A stretch of 64,000 nt of DNA from a virus. Positions 1-8,856 of this stretch are shown piece by piece; within the stretch, counting starts at the first letter, position 1, and every line of letters begins with the position of its first letter. The position numbers and the translations under genes are program-made. The notes beneath the pieces were generated by a model. The model ran no database searches and had not been told where the DNA came from. It was given only the letters and a program-made list of their open reading frames with translations. Where the stretch lies: positions 44,671-108,670 of IMG/VR virus record IMGVR_UViG_3300023184_004051, one strand, 5' to 3'.

Positions 1-1005
1 CCATCACCTAACGTAAACAACGTTCACATTGACGCAATCTTGACCAACATCTCGGTTGCGTACTTGCAGAACACCAACAACTTTGTCGCTGACAAGGTTT
101 TCCCAATCGTCCCTGTGGACAAGAAGTCAAACATCTACTTCAAGTACACGAAGGATGACTGGTTCCGTGACGAGGCTCAGCGTCGTGCTGATGGAACTGC
201 CTCGGCAGGTTCCGGCTACGGCTTGACCACCGACAACTACCTTGCGGATGTCTACGCATTTCACAAGGACATCGGTGACCAGACCCGCGCCAACGCCGAC
301 AACCCTCTCAACCCGGATATGGAAGCGACGCAGTTCGTCACCCAACGCCTCCTTCTCCGTCGTGAGGTTCAGTGGGCCGCCGACTACTTCACCTCCGGTA
401 TTTGGGGAACCAACATCACGGGTGTCGCATCATCAACCAACTCCGCACCTGCCGCAACGCAGGCTGTGAAGTGGAGCGACTACACCACGGGTGTCACCTA
501 CACCTCAAACCCAATCGTGGATGTTGAGTTGGGCAAGACCACCGTGCTTCAGAACACCGGATTTGAGCCGAACACGCTTGTTCTCTCTTACGCCGTGTTC
601 CAAAAGTTGAAGGCTCACCCAATCCTTGTTGACCGCTACAAGTACACCCAAGCCGGTGCAATCGTGACCGAGGACTTGCTCGCTGCCCTGTTCGGCATTG
701 ACCGTGTTCTCGTCGCAAAGGCTGTTGTCAACCCATCCAACGAAGGTCAGACCGCCGCGTCTTACAGTTTCACGGCTGGAAACAACGCCCTGCTCTGCTA
801 CGTTGCCCCGAACCCGGGTCTTATGACCCCATCAGCCGGATACACCTTTATGTGGACTGGCGTTTCGGGTGGCCTCGGTACGACGGTTGGCGTTAGCCGC
901 TTCCGTATGGAGGAACTGAAGGCAGACCGAGTTGAAGGTGAAATCGCCTTTGACAACAAGGTTGTCGCCGCAGACCTCGGCTACTTTTGGACTAGTATTA
1001 TCTAA
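1..1005 (+). CDS. major capsid protein, 5' end cut by window edge
   Basis: Main structural protein of the head shell. The frame is open from base 1 (PSPNVNNVHIDAIL) without a stop, so the true start lies upstream; the TTG at 40 is inside the gene. The text VFPIVPVDKKSNIYFKY, the conserved acidic and aromatic N-terminal half and the LLLRREVQWAADYF helix resemble HK97-fold capsid proteins of actinophages. It ends in a strong terminator and is followed by neck and tail genes, as expected for a capsid gene. Portal and protease genes would lie upstream, outside the window. The role is secure from composition and position; the exact family is an inference. Confidence 0.85.
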   Translation, partial: PSPNVNNVHIDAILTNISVAYLQNTNNFVADKVFPIVPVDKKSNIYFKYTKDDWFRDEAQRRADGTASAGSGYGLTTDNYLADVYAFHKDIGDQTRANADNPLNPDMEATQFVTQRLLLRREVQWAADYFTSGIWGTNITGVASSTNSAPAATQAVKWSDYTTGVTYTSNPIVDVELGKTTVLQNTGFEPNTLVLSYAVFQKLKAHPILVDRYKYTQAGAIVTEDLLAALFGIDRVLVAKAVVNPSNEGQTAASYSFTAGNNALLCYVAPNPGLMTPSAGYTFMWTGVSGGLGTTVGVSRFRMEELKADRVEGEIAFDNKVVAADLGYFWTSII

Positions 1006-1026
1006 GCCAGAAGTTGCAGTCAGTGA

Positions 1027-1058
1027 AATCCCCTCGGCCTTCGGGTCGGGGGGATTTT
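1027..1058 (+). terminator. intrinsic terminator after the capsid gene
   Basis: A GC-rich stem (CCCCTCGGCC against GGTCGGGGGG with G-T pairs) closes a TTCG tetraloop and runs into ATTTT. It separates the highly expressed capsid gene from the next gene, which has its own -10 box. Confidence 0.85.
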
Positions 1059-1070
1059 GCTTTGTGGTGA

Positions 1071-1076
1071 TACGAT
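1071..1076 (+). promoter_or_regulatory. -10 box TACGAT, leaderless promoter
   Basis: TGATACGAT lies with 7 nt between the hexamer and the ATG at 1084, so transcription should start at the start codon. The same TGATACGAT string recurs at 1411 and 12653. No -35 is visible; the terminator occupies that place. Confidence 0.6.
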
Positions 1077-1083
1077 TTCCTTT

Positions 1084-1386
1084 ATGGAAAACGAACCCAT
1101 TTACCGCATTATGCACCTGTGTCAGTTTGGTGGAAAGACTTATGCCGAAGGCGACACCATCCGCTTCTCCGAGATGACAAGCCACGAATACAACTGGGGC
1201 AACGCTTACGGCCACATCCAAGAGGTTGTTGCTGAACCTGAAGCCGTTGAGGAAGTTGCTGAAGTCGAGCCAGAGGCAGTTTTGGAAATCAAGTCAGTCG
1301 AGAGCGTTGAGGTTGAGAAGCCTGTCGCCGCCAAATCACCAGCCAAGAAGCCTGCGACTAAGACGGTCAAGCGAGCAACCAAGTAG
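1084..1386 (+). CDS. small virion-region protein with acidic centre and Lys/Ala tail
   Basis: 100 residues. The N-terminal 45 residues (YRIMHLCQFGGKTYAEGDTI) look like a small beta domain. Then comes an E/V-rich acidic stretch, and then a histone-like basic tail (AKSPAKKPATKTVKRATK). The ATG at 1084 is chosen over in-frame upstream starts because of the -10 box directly before it. The protein at 10765 has a similar small domain with an acidic tail. Function is not recognised; a capsid-associated or DNA-contacting protein is possible. Confidence 0.65.
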   Translation: MENEPIYRIMHLCQFGGKTYAEGDTIRFSEMTSHEYNWGNAYGHIQEVVAEPEAVEEVAEVEPEAVLEIKSVESVEVEKPVAAKSPAKKPATKTVKRATK

Positions 1387-1412
1387 GAAGTCGTATTGCG
1401 CGCATAGCGTGA

Positions 1413-1418
1413 TACGAT
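1413..1418 (+). promoter_or_regulatory. -10 box TACGAT, leaderless promoter
   Basis: TGATACGAT with 6 nt to the ATG at 1425. Same arrangement as at 1071. Confidence 0.6.
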
Positions 1419-1424
1419 TTCACT

Positions 1425-1682
1425 ATGTCGCTAAAGGATGCCGAGCAACGACTAGAGCAGGTATTCACCTGCAAGTTTGTTGACTTCCACGAGGGATTAG
1501 ACAAAGACGACCAAACGACTTTTGCTCGTTGGGTTGGTGAAATCAAGCCCGCAGGTTGGATTTCCCGTGTCGTGACTGCCGACGGAAAACACCTCAACGA
1601 AAAGACCCTCAAACGGCACTTAGATGGGCAATGCAAATGCCCCGAGAACACCATCCACAAGGGGGTTTATCGTGGCGCTTGA
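1425..1682 (+). CDS. small protein, possible DNA-binding
   Basis: 85 residues. The centre (TTFARWVGEIKPAGWISRVV) and end (LKRHLDGQCKCPENT) suggest a short helical domain with a CxC pair, similar to small HTH-like phage proteins, but no catalytic motif is visible. Apparently leaderless. Its stop overlaps the start of the phosphoesterase gene, so the two are co-transcribed and probably translationally coupled. Function unknown. Confidence 0.6.
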   Translation: MSLKDAEQRLEQVFTCKFVDFHEGLDKDDQTTFARWVGEIKPAGWISRVVTADGKHLNEKTLKRHLDGQCKCPENTIHKGVYRGA

Positions 1683-2892
1683 CGACGCAGCAAAGCCGTT
1701 CACCAAGCACAATGTTCCAAAAGGCAACGAGCCGGGTATCAAGTGGGATGGTGAAAAGGGCTTTATTGACAGTCCGGCCCTCCCCGATGAACCCGACCAA
1801 GCCTTATGGGAAACCATCATTGCCGATTGGGGACTTTCACCTGAAAAGACGGAAATCGTTGACGGGTCAGTTCACATTCGTGCGTGGGATGCCGCTATTG
1901 GCGGTGGTGAAACACAAAGGATGCGCTACTACCGAGCGTCTATCCGCAAACGACAAGAGGATGGCTTCCTTTCTGATGAGGTGAAGCGTCTATTCGCTCA
2001 CATCCAAAACCGCAAGCCAACCAAGCGTAGTGAAAACGATGTGGACTACGGCAATCAAGCCTTACTTCTTTTGGCGAGCGATTGGCAGTTGGGCAAGGGC
2101 GAAGGTGGCGGGCCGGAAGCGGCCATTGAGCGCATCTGTTCAGCACAAGACAAGTTCATCGAAAAGGTGCGGTTCCTCCGCAAGATGGGTCGTGGGCCTT
2201 CGGTGATTTATGTCGTCGGAATGGGCGACTTGGTGGAAAACTGCGACAACCACTACGCAATGCAACGCTTCACCGTTCGTTTGGACAGGCGAGAGCAAAA
2301 AGATGCAGTCATCTTTCTCCTTGACCGCCTCATTGAGTTGTTGGTGAAAAACTTTCCTGATTTGGAAATCGTGATGGCCGCAGTTCCGGGTAATCACGGC
2401 GAGAACAGGTCTAACGGCAAAGCGTTCACCTCTTGGACTGACAATGACGATTTGGATGCGGTGGCAATGACCTACCGTGCTTTCACTAAAAACCCCGAGC
2501 GATACGGCAAAGTCTCAATGCCACAGTTTGATGGACTCATCCAAGAGGATATGACTATCACACTGAACATCTGTGGTGTAAATGTGGGTTTTGCACACGG
2601 ACATCAGTTCCGCAACGGCACAAACGCCTCGGCCAAAGCGGAGGGGTGGTGGAAAGGTCAAGTAATGGGCGAGCAACCTATTGCTGCCGCCAAACTCTTG
2701 TTCGCCGGACACCTTCACCACGCAGTCGTTTCTGAAGCCACAGGTCGCACCTTTTTCCAATGCCCTGCGATGGATGGCGGTTCAGCGTGGTTCACAAGCA
2801 CTTCGGGCGCATCATCGCCTGCTGGAATGTTGACCGTTGGCGTTGGAACGGGATACGAACGCAACGGTTGGGGTGATTACGAAATCCTATGA
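1672..2892 (+). CDS. calcineurin-like metallophosphoesterase
   Basis: 406 residues from the GTG at 1672, which follows GGGGG at suitable distance and overlaps the upstream stop. The two-metal phosphoesterase motifs occur in order: ASDWQLGKG, GMGDLVEN, VPGNHGEN, FAHGHQF and FAGHLHH, with the His and Asp metal ligands intact. Such enzymes hydrolyse phosphomono- or diesters, sometimes DNA or cyclic nucleotides. The N-terminal ~120 residues are extra and unassigned. The position right after the capsid gene suggests an accessory enzyme of the virion or nucleotide pool; the substrate cannot be told from sequence. Confidence 0.85.
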   Translation: MALDDAAKPFTKHNVPKGNEPGIKWDGEKGFIDSPALPDEPDQALWETIIADWGLSPEKTEIVDGSVHIRAWDAAIGGGETQRMRYYRASIRKRQEDGFLSDEVKRLFAHIQNRKPTKRSENDVDYGNQALLLLASDWQLGKGEGGGPEAAIERICSAQDKFIEKVRFLRKMGRGPSVIYVVGMGDLVENCDNHYAMQRFTVRLDRREQKDAVIFLLDRLIELLVKNFPDLEIVMAAVPGNHGENRSNGKAFTSWTDNDDLDAVAMTYRAFTKNPERYGKVSMPQFDGLIQEDMTITLNICGVNVGFAHGHQFRNGTNASAKAEGWWKGQVMGEQPIAAAKLLFAGHLHHAVVSEATGRTFFQCPAMDGGSAWFTSTSGASSPAGMLTVGVGTGYERNGWGDYEIL

Positions 2893-3263
2893 CAAACAAG
2901 TTCTACATTGCCGGCCCGATGAGGGGTCTGCCGCAAAACAACAGCGCAGCATTTGAGGAAGCCACCAAACGGCTCCGAGAGGCTGGCTACGAGGTTTTTT
3001 CACCATCTGAGGGAGATGACGCACCCGCAACGGATGAAACCTTTACAAACGCAATGAAGGCCCTCCTGCCGGAACTACTGAAATGTGATGCGGTAGCCGT
3101 GTTGCCGGGTTGGGGTCGAAGCGAAGGTGCGAAGTTGGAAGTGTTGGTTGCAGTCAGCACCGGCAAGCCCATCTACTCCTATCATCAGCACCGCCCTCAG
3201 TATTTGGAACTGATGCCCACCGTCAAAATCATTACCCGTGCCGAGGCATTGGCGAATGGCTAA
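2889..3263 (+). CDS. DUF4406 / nucleoside 2-deoxyribosyltransferase-like protein
   Basis: 124 residues; ATGA overlap with the phosphoesterase. It begins KFYIAGPMRGLPQNN, the IAGPM(R/T)G opening typical of DUF4406 and deoxyribosyltransferase-like folds, and later has LLKCDAVAVLPGWGRSEGAKLE, the usual second conserved block (D-x-V-x-x-LPGW...S-GA--E). These Rossmann-like proteins handle nucleosides or nucleotides. With the DUF1599-like gene at 3708 it hints at a nucleotide-handling set; the reaction is not proven. Confidence 0.8.
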   Translation: MTNKFYIAGPMRGLPQNNSAAFEEATKRLREAGYEVFSPSEGDDAPATDETFTNAMKALLPELLKCDAVAVLPGWGRSEGAKLEVLVAVSTGKPIYSYHQHRPQYLELMPTVKIITRAEALANG

Positions 3264-3711
3264 TCACCATTGGACTGACGGAACTGACACAGGCTGGGAT
3301 ATTTCACCTTGGGAACTACTCCCCGGCGTTCGCACAGGCGAGGAACTGTCTCGTGGTGAAAGAGCCGCAGACATTGTTCGCAACAAGATGGGTTCGTGGG
3401 GCTTTGTTTTCACCTTCACGACCTTTATGTTCATCTGGGCAAGTGTCAATGTTGTGGTGTTCGCCAATCGGGGCTGGGACCCGTATCCGTTCATCCTGCT
3501 GAACCTGATGCTTTCGGCTCTCGCCGGACTCCAAGGGTCAATCCTTCTCATCGCAGCGAAGCGGGCTGATGCCGTTGCCGCAGAACAAGCCCTCTCGCAC
3601 CTCACGATTTCCAAAGCAAGTAGCGAAATCATCAAGGAACTGCGTAGTGAAATCCGAGCGGTCAAGACATTGGCCGAGCAAATCCAACACCACATCAAGG
3701 AGGGCAAATGA
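3256..3711 (+). CDS. DUF1003 family membrane protein
   Basis: 151 residues from the ATG at 3256, overlapping the previous gene. The protein has RGERAADIVRNKMGSWGFVFTF, then two hydrophobic segments separated by a short loop with WDPYPFILLNLMLSALAGLQGSIL, the signature of DUF1003. The C-terminal ~50 residues form a likely coiled coil (IKELRSEIRAVKTLAEQIQHH). Probably an inner-membrane protein of unknown function; unusual within a phage structural operon. Confidence 0.8.
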   Translation: MANHHWTDGTDTGWDISPWELLPGVRTGEELSRGERAADIVRNKMGSWGFVFTFTTFMFIWASVNVVVFANRGWDPYPFILLNLMLSALAGLQGSILLIAAKRADAVAAEQALSHLTISKASSEIIKELRSEIRAVKTLAEQIQHHIKEGK

Positions 3712-4202
3712 GCAAGAGTTATGAGGAAATCAACGAGTTCCTTGCCGAACAGGAACGGCTTATCACCTCAGCCAATGCCCCCAAGAACCGACTTGTCATA
3801 GATGGTCGTCGGATTGTTCGTGCGGGTTCAGGTCGTCGTGCGGTTTTCACCTTTGCCGAGTTCCCTGAAGGCGGCGACCCCCGTTTCCGTGCCGTTCTTG
3901 CTGAAATGTTGCGTATCCACATTTCCAAATCAAGCGATTATGGGACTGGCGCTGACCTTTACGCCAACTATCGGTCTGCTGAAGCCATCGGTATTCCGGC
4001 GTGGAAGTCGTGTTTCGTTCGTGCTTTGGAAAAGGTGCAGCGTTTGACGAACGCGGCTGGTGGAAAAAAACTCAACCACGAGGGCATCTCGGACAGTTTC
4101 CTTGACCTCGCCAACCACATTGTCATCAGCAAAGTTCTGTATGACGAAACCCAAGCCAAGAGTGGCGTTTGCGGCAACACTGATTGCGACTGTTCCTGCT
4201 GA
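3708..4202 (+). CDS. DUF1599-like nucleotide-modification-associated protein
   Basis: 164 residues, ATGA overlap with the DUF1003 gene. The block KSSDYGTGADLYANY, followed by WKSCFVRALEKVQRL and ISDSFLDLANHIVIS, matches the pattern of DUF1599-type phage proteins related to MazG-like all-alpha NTP pyrophosphohydrolases. The C-terminus CGNTDCDCSC is Cys-rich and could bind zinc. Likely acts on nucleotides; the reaction is inferred only. Confidence 0.65.
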   Translation: MSKSYEEINEFLAEQERLITSANAPKNRLVIDGRRIVRAGSGRRAVFTFAEFPEGGDPRFRAVLAEMLRIHISKSSDYGTGADLYANYRSAEAIGIPAWKSCFVRALEKVQRLTNAAGGKKLNHEGISDSFLDLANHIVISKVLYDETQAKSGVCGNTDCDCSC

Positions 4203-4269
4203 AAAGGCAAGATTTTCCAAACCTTGTGGCAGACTAGGTGTGTCCGACCAACCCTTCTAGGAGACAAAA

Positions 4270-4944
4270 GTGGCGCAGATTTTCCCCAACGATGGCTTGA
4301 ACTACCTTTTCACTCAGTTGAGTATGGGTGGAACGAACGCATCTGCCGTCAGCGCCACCTACTACGCCGGTTTGCTTTCTGGTGGAACCACTACGACTGT
4401 TCCCGCCGCTACCGCAGTTCTCGGAACGCTCGGTGGAACTTTCGTTGAAACGACTGGCTCGGGCTACGCTCGCCAAACGGTGCAGTTCAGCACCATCGCT
4501 ACCTCTAACACGGCAGTTCTCTCCGGTGCGACCATCTCCGCCGGTGGTGGAAACGGCTCTTGGGTCGTGACTGTCGCTTCTAACACTAATGTTCGTGCCG
4601 GTATGACCGCAACCCTTACGGGCGGCTCGGGAACGGAAACCAAAATCGTGACGAACACCATCGGCTCAACGCAAATCGTGTTGTCCTCGGCTATCGCTTC
4701 GGGAACGCAGACTGCGATTTCAGTAGGCGACCTCTACGCAGGTCGTAAGGTTTATCCGGGTTCAGCAATCTCTTTTGGGCCAGCAACGGGAACTTGGACA
4801 GCCGCAACGGGATACTTCATTGCGACCACCTCAGATAACTCGGGTAAGTTGTTATATGTGAGCAACTTTGCTGATGCCACTTCGCCAACCCTCGGTGCGA
4901 ACGACACTCTGACGGTCACCCCAACTATCCTGTTGAGCAACTAG
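4270..4944 (+). CDS. virion surface / decoration protein with beta module
   Basis: 224 residues, GTG start after AGGAGA. Ser/Thr/Gly/Ala-rich. The centre (ISAGGGNGSWVVTVASNTNV ... IVLSSAIASG) is one copy of the small beta module that recurs in the tail proteins of this phage. The N-terminal 50 residues (MAQIFPNDGLNYLFTQL) differ and may anchor it to the capsid or tail. A head decoration or fibre role is an inference. Confidence 0.6.
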   Translation: MAQIFPNDGLNYLFTQLSMGGTNASAVSATYYAGLLSGGTTTTVPAATAVLGTLGGTFVETTGSGYARQTVQFSTIATSNTAVLSGATISAGGGNGSWVVTVASNTNVRAGMTATLTGGSGTETKIVTNTIGSTQIVLSSAIASGTQTAISVGDLYAGRKVYPGSAISFGPATGTWTAATGYFIATTSDNSGKLLYVSNFADATSPTLGANDTLTVTPTILLSN

Positions 4945-4960
4945 TCGGGGAAGCCCGACA

Positions 4961-7900
4961 ATGGCTACCCTTGTCAGCGCCTTTGGGTCCGCTAGTAGTG
5001 CGGCACTAACGGCTAGCGCCGCTTTCACTGTCCCCTATACCAACCTTCTAAGCGTTGCCCCTGCTGCGGGTGATTATGTGTTCGTTGCCCTTTGGCTGAC
5101 TCGTAATGCCGCCGCCACGCAAGCACAGTCATCAAACGGCACTTACGCCTCGGTAGCGTGTGGCTCGGTCTACCTGACCTGTATGGAGAACACCTCGGTT
5201 CCGACCAACCTCTCGGCAACCTCAACGACGCTATTTCACCAATATGGCGTTCCGGGCAACCTTTCCGCCAATGCCGTGAACCTTGCTGTTTTTGGAGCGC
5301 CTTACACGGCAGGTATGGCACGAGGCATCACCGTCACAGGGTTCAACGCCGGTGCTGCTACCGCAGTCCTTCTCTGCACCGCTATGGCAGTTCAGGGCAT
5401 CTACACGCCCCCAACAAACCCTCGGACAACGTGGTGTAAAACCATTGAGAACGGTGGAGTGGTTGACACGACATCGGGTTCCGGTTTGGCTTGGGCGAGC
5501 AATGGCGTGACCCCAAGTATCACCGCATTTGGAAGCACGAAGGTCAATAACAGCAACTTGACTTCCGCCATCGTTGATGATGTTGTAGCCGGTGCGGTGA
5601 CGGGCATCTTGAACCTTGGCTCTGCTGGCTACCAGACCACAGATTTTTCCACTAGGTATTCCAATCAAGAAGGTCTTTTTATTGGGAACCTAGATGTCAT
5701 TGGCTTTGGCGGCAATGGTGGCTCAGCAAACGTCATCGTCACAAACTCCAACAACCCCGTTCCGCCGGCCCTTTCAGGTGGCCCTAGCACTTGGACTGGC
5801 AAATACCTTGGGATTGGACAAGCGATATCGGGTGCGGATATTCCACAAGACACTTACATCACAGGCTTCAGTTATGACCCGAACTACTTGGGCTTTTTAG
5901 GCCCCACTTGGTTCGTCAACACCAATAATCTCGTCACCCCCTCCGGTCAGTTCTGGGCGGGTGCTGAACAGCCTGTCCTTGTCGTGATGTTCACCAACAA
6001 CTCAACGACTACGGCTGCTACAACTTCGGTTGGAAACACCGGAGGAACCGTCAACAACGGTCTGACCTACCTTGACCCCCAAGGGTCAACGATGTATTTC
6101 ACCTCATTTGGGTCGGCATCGGGAACTGTGGGAACGGGAACAAACACCTCGTTGCCAACTGCGGGCAGGGTGGTTGTGCCGACTTATGGTGGAAACACCA
6201 CTCTTTCGTGGACTTCCAAACCGTCTAGCACCTCCCTTGCGGGTTGCACCGCTCCATCATCACCACTTGATAAAGACCTCTATCAGTTGTGGATGGACAA
6301 TGTGCAAACCGGCTCGCAGTTTTGGGACTGCACCCCCGTCGTGACGAATAGTGGAAACGCAACCTCTCCTGCTAGCGCCCCTCCGGGCATTGAGACAGTC
6401 AAGACAGTTCTTGCTACAACCACAACGGGTTTCCAAACCGGAACTTTGGTGATGGCGTATGGGGCGAACCGTTCAGGAATAAGTCCGGTATCCCTTTTCG
6501 GACACCTTCGGCACGGCTCGGTATCATCAACCAACTTTGGATTTGGAGCGGCTTTTTCCTTCAAGCCCAACAAGTCATCCATCATTGGCACAGTGGGCGA
6601 AGTGGTGGAAACAAGAACAACTCCCGGCTCTGGCGTGTCTCGTGGGGCTATCCGCTCATCGGAAGTCATTGAGTTGGACACAGGTGAAAGTAGCGGCGCT
6701 GCTCGCACTTTGCCAAAAACCTCGGAACCATCACTATTGGCAAAAGGTGAAATCCAAAACTCAAAACAGAGCAATGTGGCATCTCAGGTCAATGAAGTGC
6801 TTTCAGCACAAGACAAGCGTGGCACAAATATTGGCGAGAAGGGCGCTGCAACTTATGGAACATTGTTCCAAGAAGTTGTTAGAGCCGTGTTATTCAGCAA
6901 ATCTAATACGGTCACGGAACTGCTTGACACGCAAAGCGTGAGAGCGCAAACGGCATATCGCCTGAGCGCCGTTAGTGAAATCTTGTCCTCAACCAGCCAG
7001 AAAACCCTGCTGCTCAACACCCTCACCAAAGCCGTCACATTTGCTCGCGGTGGGTATGTTCCAAAACTGAACAGCATCACCGGACTCGGCATCTTGGGTC
7101 AAGAAGCATTGGGCTATGGCAACTTCTACCCGACGAACAACTGGTACAACACCACTCTCGCCAAGAACTTCACGAAAACCTATGTCGAGGCGGGGGCGGT
7201 TTATCTGCTTTCCACTACCGAAAACACGAAGGCTACGATACGAAATGTCATATCAAGCGTTGCTGATGTTCCAACCTCAGCCAGCCAGCGAGCAGTCACA
7301 ATCCCACGCTCTGCTGCGGTTGCTGAAGCGCCGACAACCACATCTCAACGGTCTACCATCCGTTCCTTTGTCGCCGCCGTTGCTGAAATCTTGTCAGGAG
7401 AGAACACACGCAGCGTCAACAAGGGCAAAGTAAGCGAGGTCAACCTCACTCCAAGTGGTGAAAACCAACGACAAGTGGCGGGCAATGTCGTCGGCTCGGT
7501 TGCTGAAGCCCCCAAGAGCGCAAACGGAACTTCCAAAACTCTCGCTCGCATCACCACTGTTGTTGAAGCACTCAACACGGTGGCAACCAAAGTCCTCGTC
7601 ATAAATCGTGCCTCTGAAGTTGCTGAAAAGCCATCAGAAAGCAATACGAAGTCATCGGCATTTACTCGGTCAAGCCAAGTCTCGGAACGACCCACAACCA
7701 CATCGCAGCGTTCAGCAAGTCATTCATTTGCCACAACTGCCAACCTGTTGCTATCAGCAACCGTCACTCGTTCTGTTGGCGTGGCGAGGGCAAGTTCGGT
7801 TTACAAGGCGATTTACACCACCGCCTTTGCCATTCTCATCAAACTGACAAGCGGGTTCGTTGCGACCTTCACGGAATACCCAAAGACTGAGGGTTTCACC

Positions 7901-8014
7901 GAATATCCAAAGACGGAAACGATGATGGATGCCACAAATGCCGTTTTCACTACCTCAAATACGGCAATCGGTTTTCAGGATGATGGGGTAGCCTCTTACA
8001 CGGAAGGACAATAA
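4961..8014 (+). CDS. large fibre-like virion protein with tandem helical repeats
   Basis: 1017 residues. Residues 1 to ~540 are Ser/Thr/Asn/Gly-rich beta-type fibre sequence. Residues ~545-945 hold many degenerate repeats of ~20-25 residues around the pattern VAE-P--SQRS (for example AAVAEAPTTTSQRS, SQVSERPTTTSQRS). The C-terminus carries a duplicated TEYPKTEGFTEYPKTE. ATG at 4961 follows GGGGAAG. Probably a capsid fibre or appendage, because it sits between capsid and neck genes rather than among tail genes. No enzymatic domain seen. Confidence 0.65.
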   Translation: MATLVSAFGSASSAALTASAAFTVPYTNLLSVAPAAGDYVFVALWLTRNAAATQAQSSNGTYASVACGSVYLTCMENTSVPTNLSATSTTLFHQYGVPGNLSANAVNLAVFGAPYTAGMARGITVTGFNAGAATAVLLCTAMAVQGIYTPPTNPRTTWCKTIENGGVVDTTSGSGLAWASNGVTPSITAFGSTKVNNSNLTSAIVDDVVAGAVTGILNLGSAGYQTTDFSTRYSNQEGLFIGNLDVIGFGGNGGSANVIVTNSNNPVPPALSGGPSTWTGKYLGIGQAISGADIPQDTYITGFSYDPNYLGFLGPTWFVNTNNLVTPSGQFWAGAEQPVLVVMFTNNSTTTAATTSVGNTGGTVNNGLTYLDPQGSTMYFTSFGSASGTVGTGTNTSLPTAGRVVVPTYGGNTTLSWTSKPSSTSLAGCTAPSSPLDKDLYQLWMDNVQTGSQFWDCTPVVTNSGNATSPASAPPGIETVKTVLATTTTGFQTGTLVMAYGANRSGISPVSLFGHLRHGSVSSTNFGFGAAFSFKPNKSSIIGTVGEVVETRTTPGSGVSRGAIRSSEVIELDTGESSGAARTLPKTSEPSLLAKGEIQNSKQSNVASQVNEVLSAQDKRGTNIGEKGAATYGTLFQEVVRAVLFSKSNTVTELLDTQSVRAQTAYRLSAVSEILSSTSQKTLLLNTLTKAVTFARGGYVPKLNSITGLGILGQEALGYGNFYPTNNWYNTTLAKNFTKTYVEAGAVYLLSTTENTKATIRNVISSVADVPTSASQRAVTIPRSAAVAEAPTTTSQRSTIRSFVAAVAEILSGENTRSVNKGKVSEVNLTPSGENQRQVAGNVVGSVAEAPKSANGTSKTLARITTVVEALNTVATKVLVINRASEVAEKPSESNTKSSAFTRSSQVSERPTTTSQRSASHSFATTANLLLSATVTRSVGVARASSVYKAIYTTAFAILIKLTSGFVATFTEYPKTEGFTEYPKTETMMDATNAVFTTSNTAIGFQDDGVASYTEGQ

Positions 8015-8015
8015 A

Positions 8016-8357
8016 ATGACCACGGTTGCCACTTATCCAACACCAGCATCAAGCCTGCCAGACCTGACATTCGTTTGGACTGATGCAACGCAGACCCTCA
8101 TCAACTTCGGAGTGGCGGGTTGGTCATACAGTATGAAAATCAGTCAACCTCCAAATGCCCCCACAATCACCAAGACGACGGGCATTTCTGGCGCTTCAAC
8201 TTCACCAAACATCACGGTTCAGTGGAGCGTGAACGAACTTGCAACCCTCACACCGGGTCGTTGGTACTTCCAACTGACCGCCACTTACGGCCCTAGTGGT
8301 GGAAAACAACGCATTATGACGGGTTCTATCGTCATTGACCAAGCGATTATGGCGTAG
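8016..8357 (+). CDS. small beta protein, BppU/Ig-like
   Basis: 113 residues. FVWTDATQTLINFGVAGWSY, NITVQWSVNELATLTPGRWY and FQLTATYGPSGGKQRIMTGS resemble the small N-terminal domain of baseplate upper proteins (BppU type), which bind structural partners. Placed directly after the fibre gene, it may attach it to the particle. Function inferred. Confidence 0.55.
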   Translation: MTTVATYPTPASSLPDLTFVWTDATQTLINFGVAGWSYSMKISQPPNAPTITKTTGISGASTSPNITVQWSVNELATLTPGRWYFQLTATYGPSGGKQRIMTGSIVIDQAIMA

Positions 8358-8361
8358 TGAA

Positions 8362-8856
8362 ATGAGTTGGACTTACTCTGCCGACCCAAGTTCCTCAACG
8401 AAAGATGCCGTTCGTTTTCTCATTGGTGATACCGATGAGACAGCCCAGCAGATGACGGATGAGGAAATCTACTTCAACCTCACCGAAGTTGGTGGTGAAA
8501 TCTATCGTGCCGCTTCCAATACTTGCTACAACCTTGCCGCCCGATACACGGGTGAAGCGCAAAGCACGAGCAAGAGCGTTGGTGGGTTGTCTCTAAGCAA
8601 GAGCCTTGGCGACAGAGCGCAACGCTATGAACGCCTTGCCAAAGACCTGTTGATACGCTCACGCCGTATTTCACCACCCGTTCCAAATGCCGACCCAGAT
8701 GCCCTCGGTGCGGAACTGTATGTGGGCAAGTTTGACCGCTACTACGCCACCCCGAACTATTGGCCGTCTAGCAGCGTGACGGGCGTTTCCACCACCTATG
8801 GCACAAACTACGAACCCGGTGAGGGAGGCGTGGCCGGAAGCGGTCAAGAGCCATAA
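8362..8856 (+). CDS. head-tail connector (adaptor) protein
   Basis: 164 residues from ATG 8362. Helical sequence (KDAVRFLIGDTDETAQQMTDEEIYFNL) is typical of gp6/gp15-type adaptor proteins that dock under the portal and begin the neck. The motif D-VRFLIGDTD is common to this family in actinophages. It is followed by head-closure, gp10-like and terminator genes, the usual neck order. Confidence 0.75.
   Translation: MSWTYSADPSSSTKDAVRFLIGDTDETAQQMTDEEIYFNLTEVGGEIYRAASNTCYNLAARYTGEAQSTSKSVGGLSLSKSLGDRAQRYERLAKDLLIRSRRISPPVPNADPDALGAELYVGKFDRYYATPNYWPSSSVTGVSTTYGTNYEPGEGGVAGSGQEP

Noticed and set aside
6550-7800. Repeat region considered as a CRISPR array
   Set aside because: Repeats are degenerate, coding and in frame; no identical repeats with unique spacers anywhere in the window.
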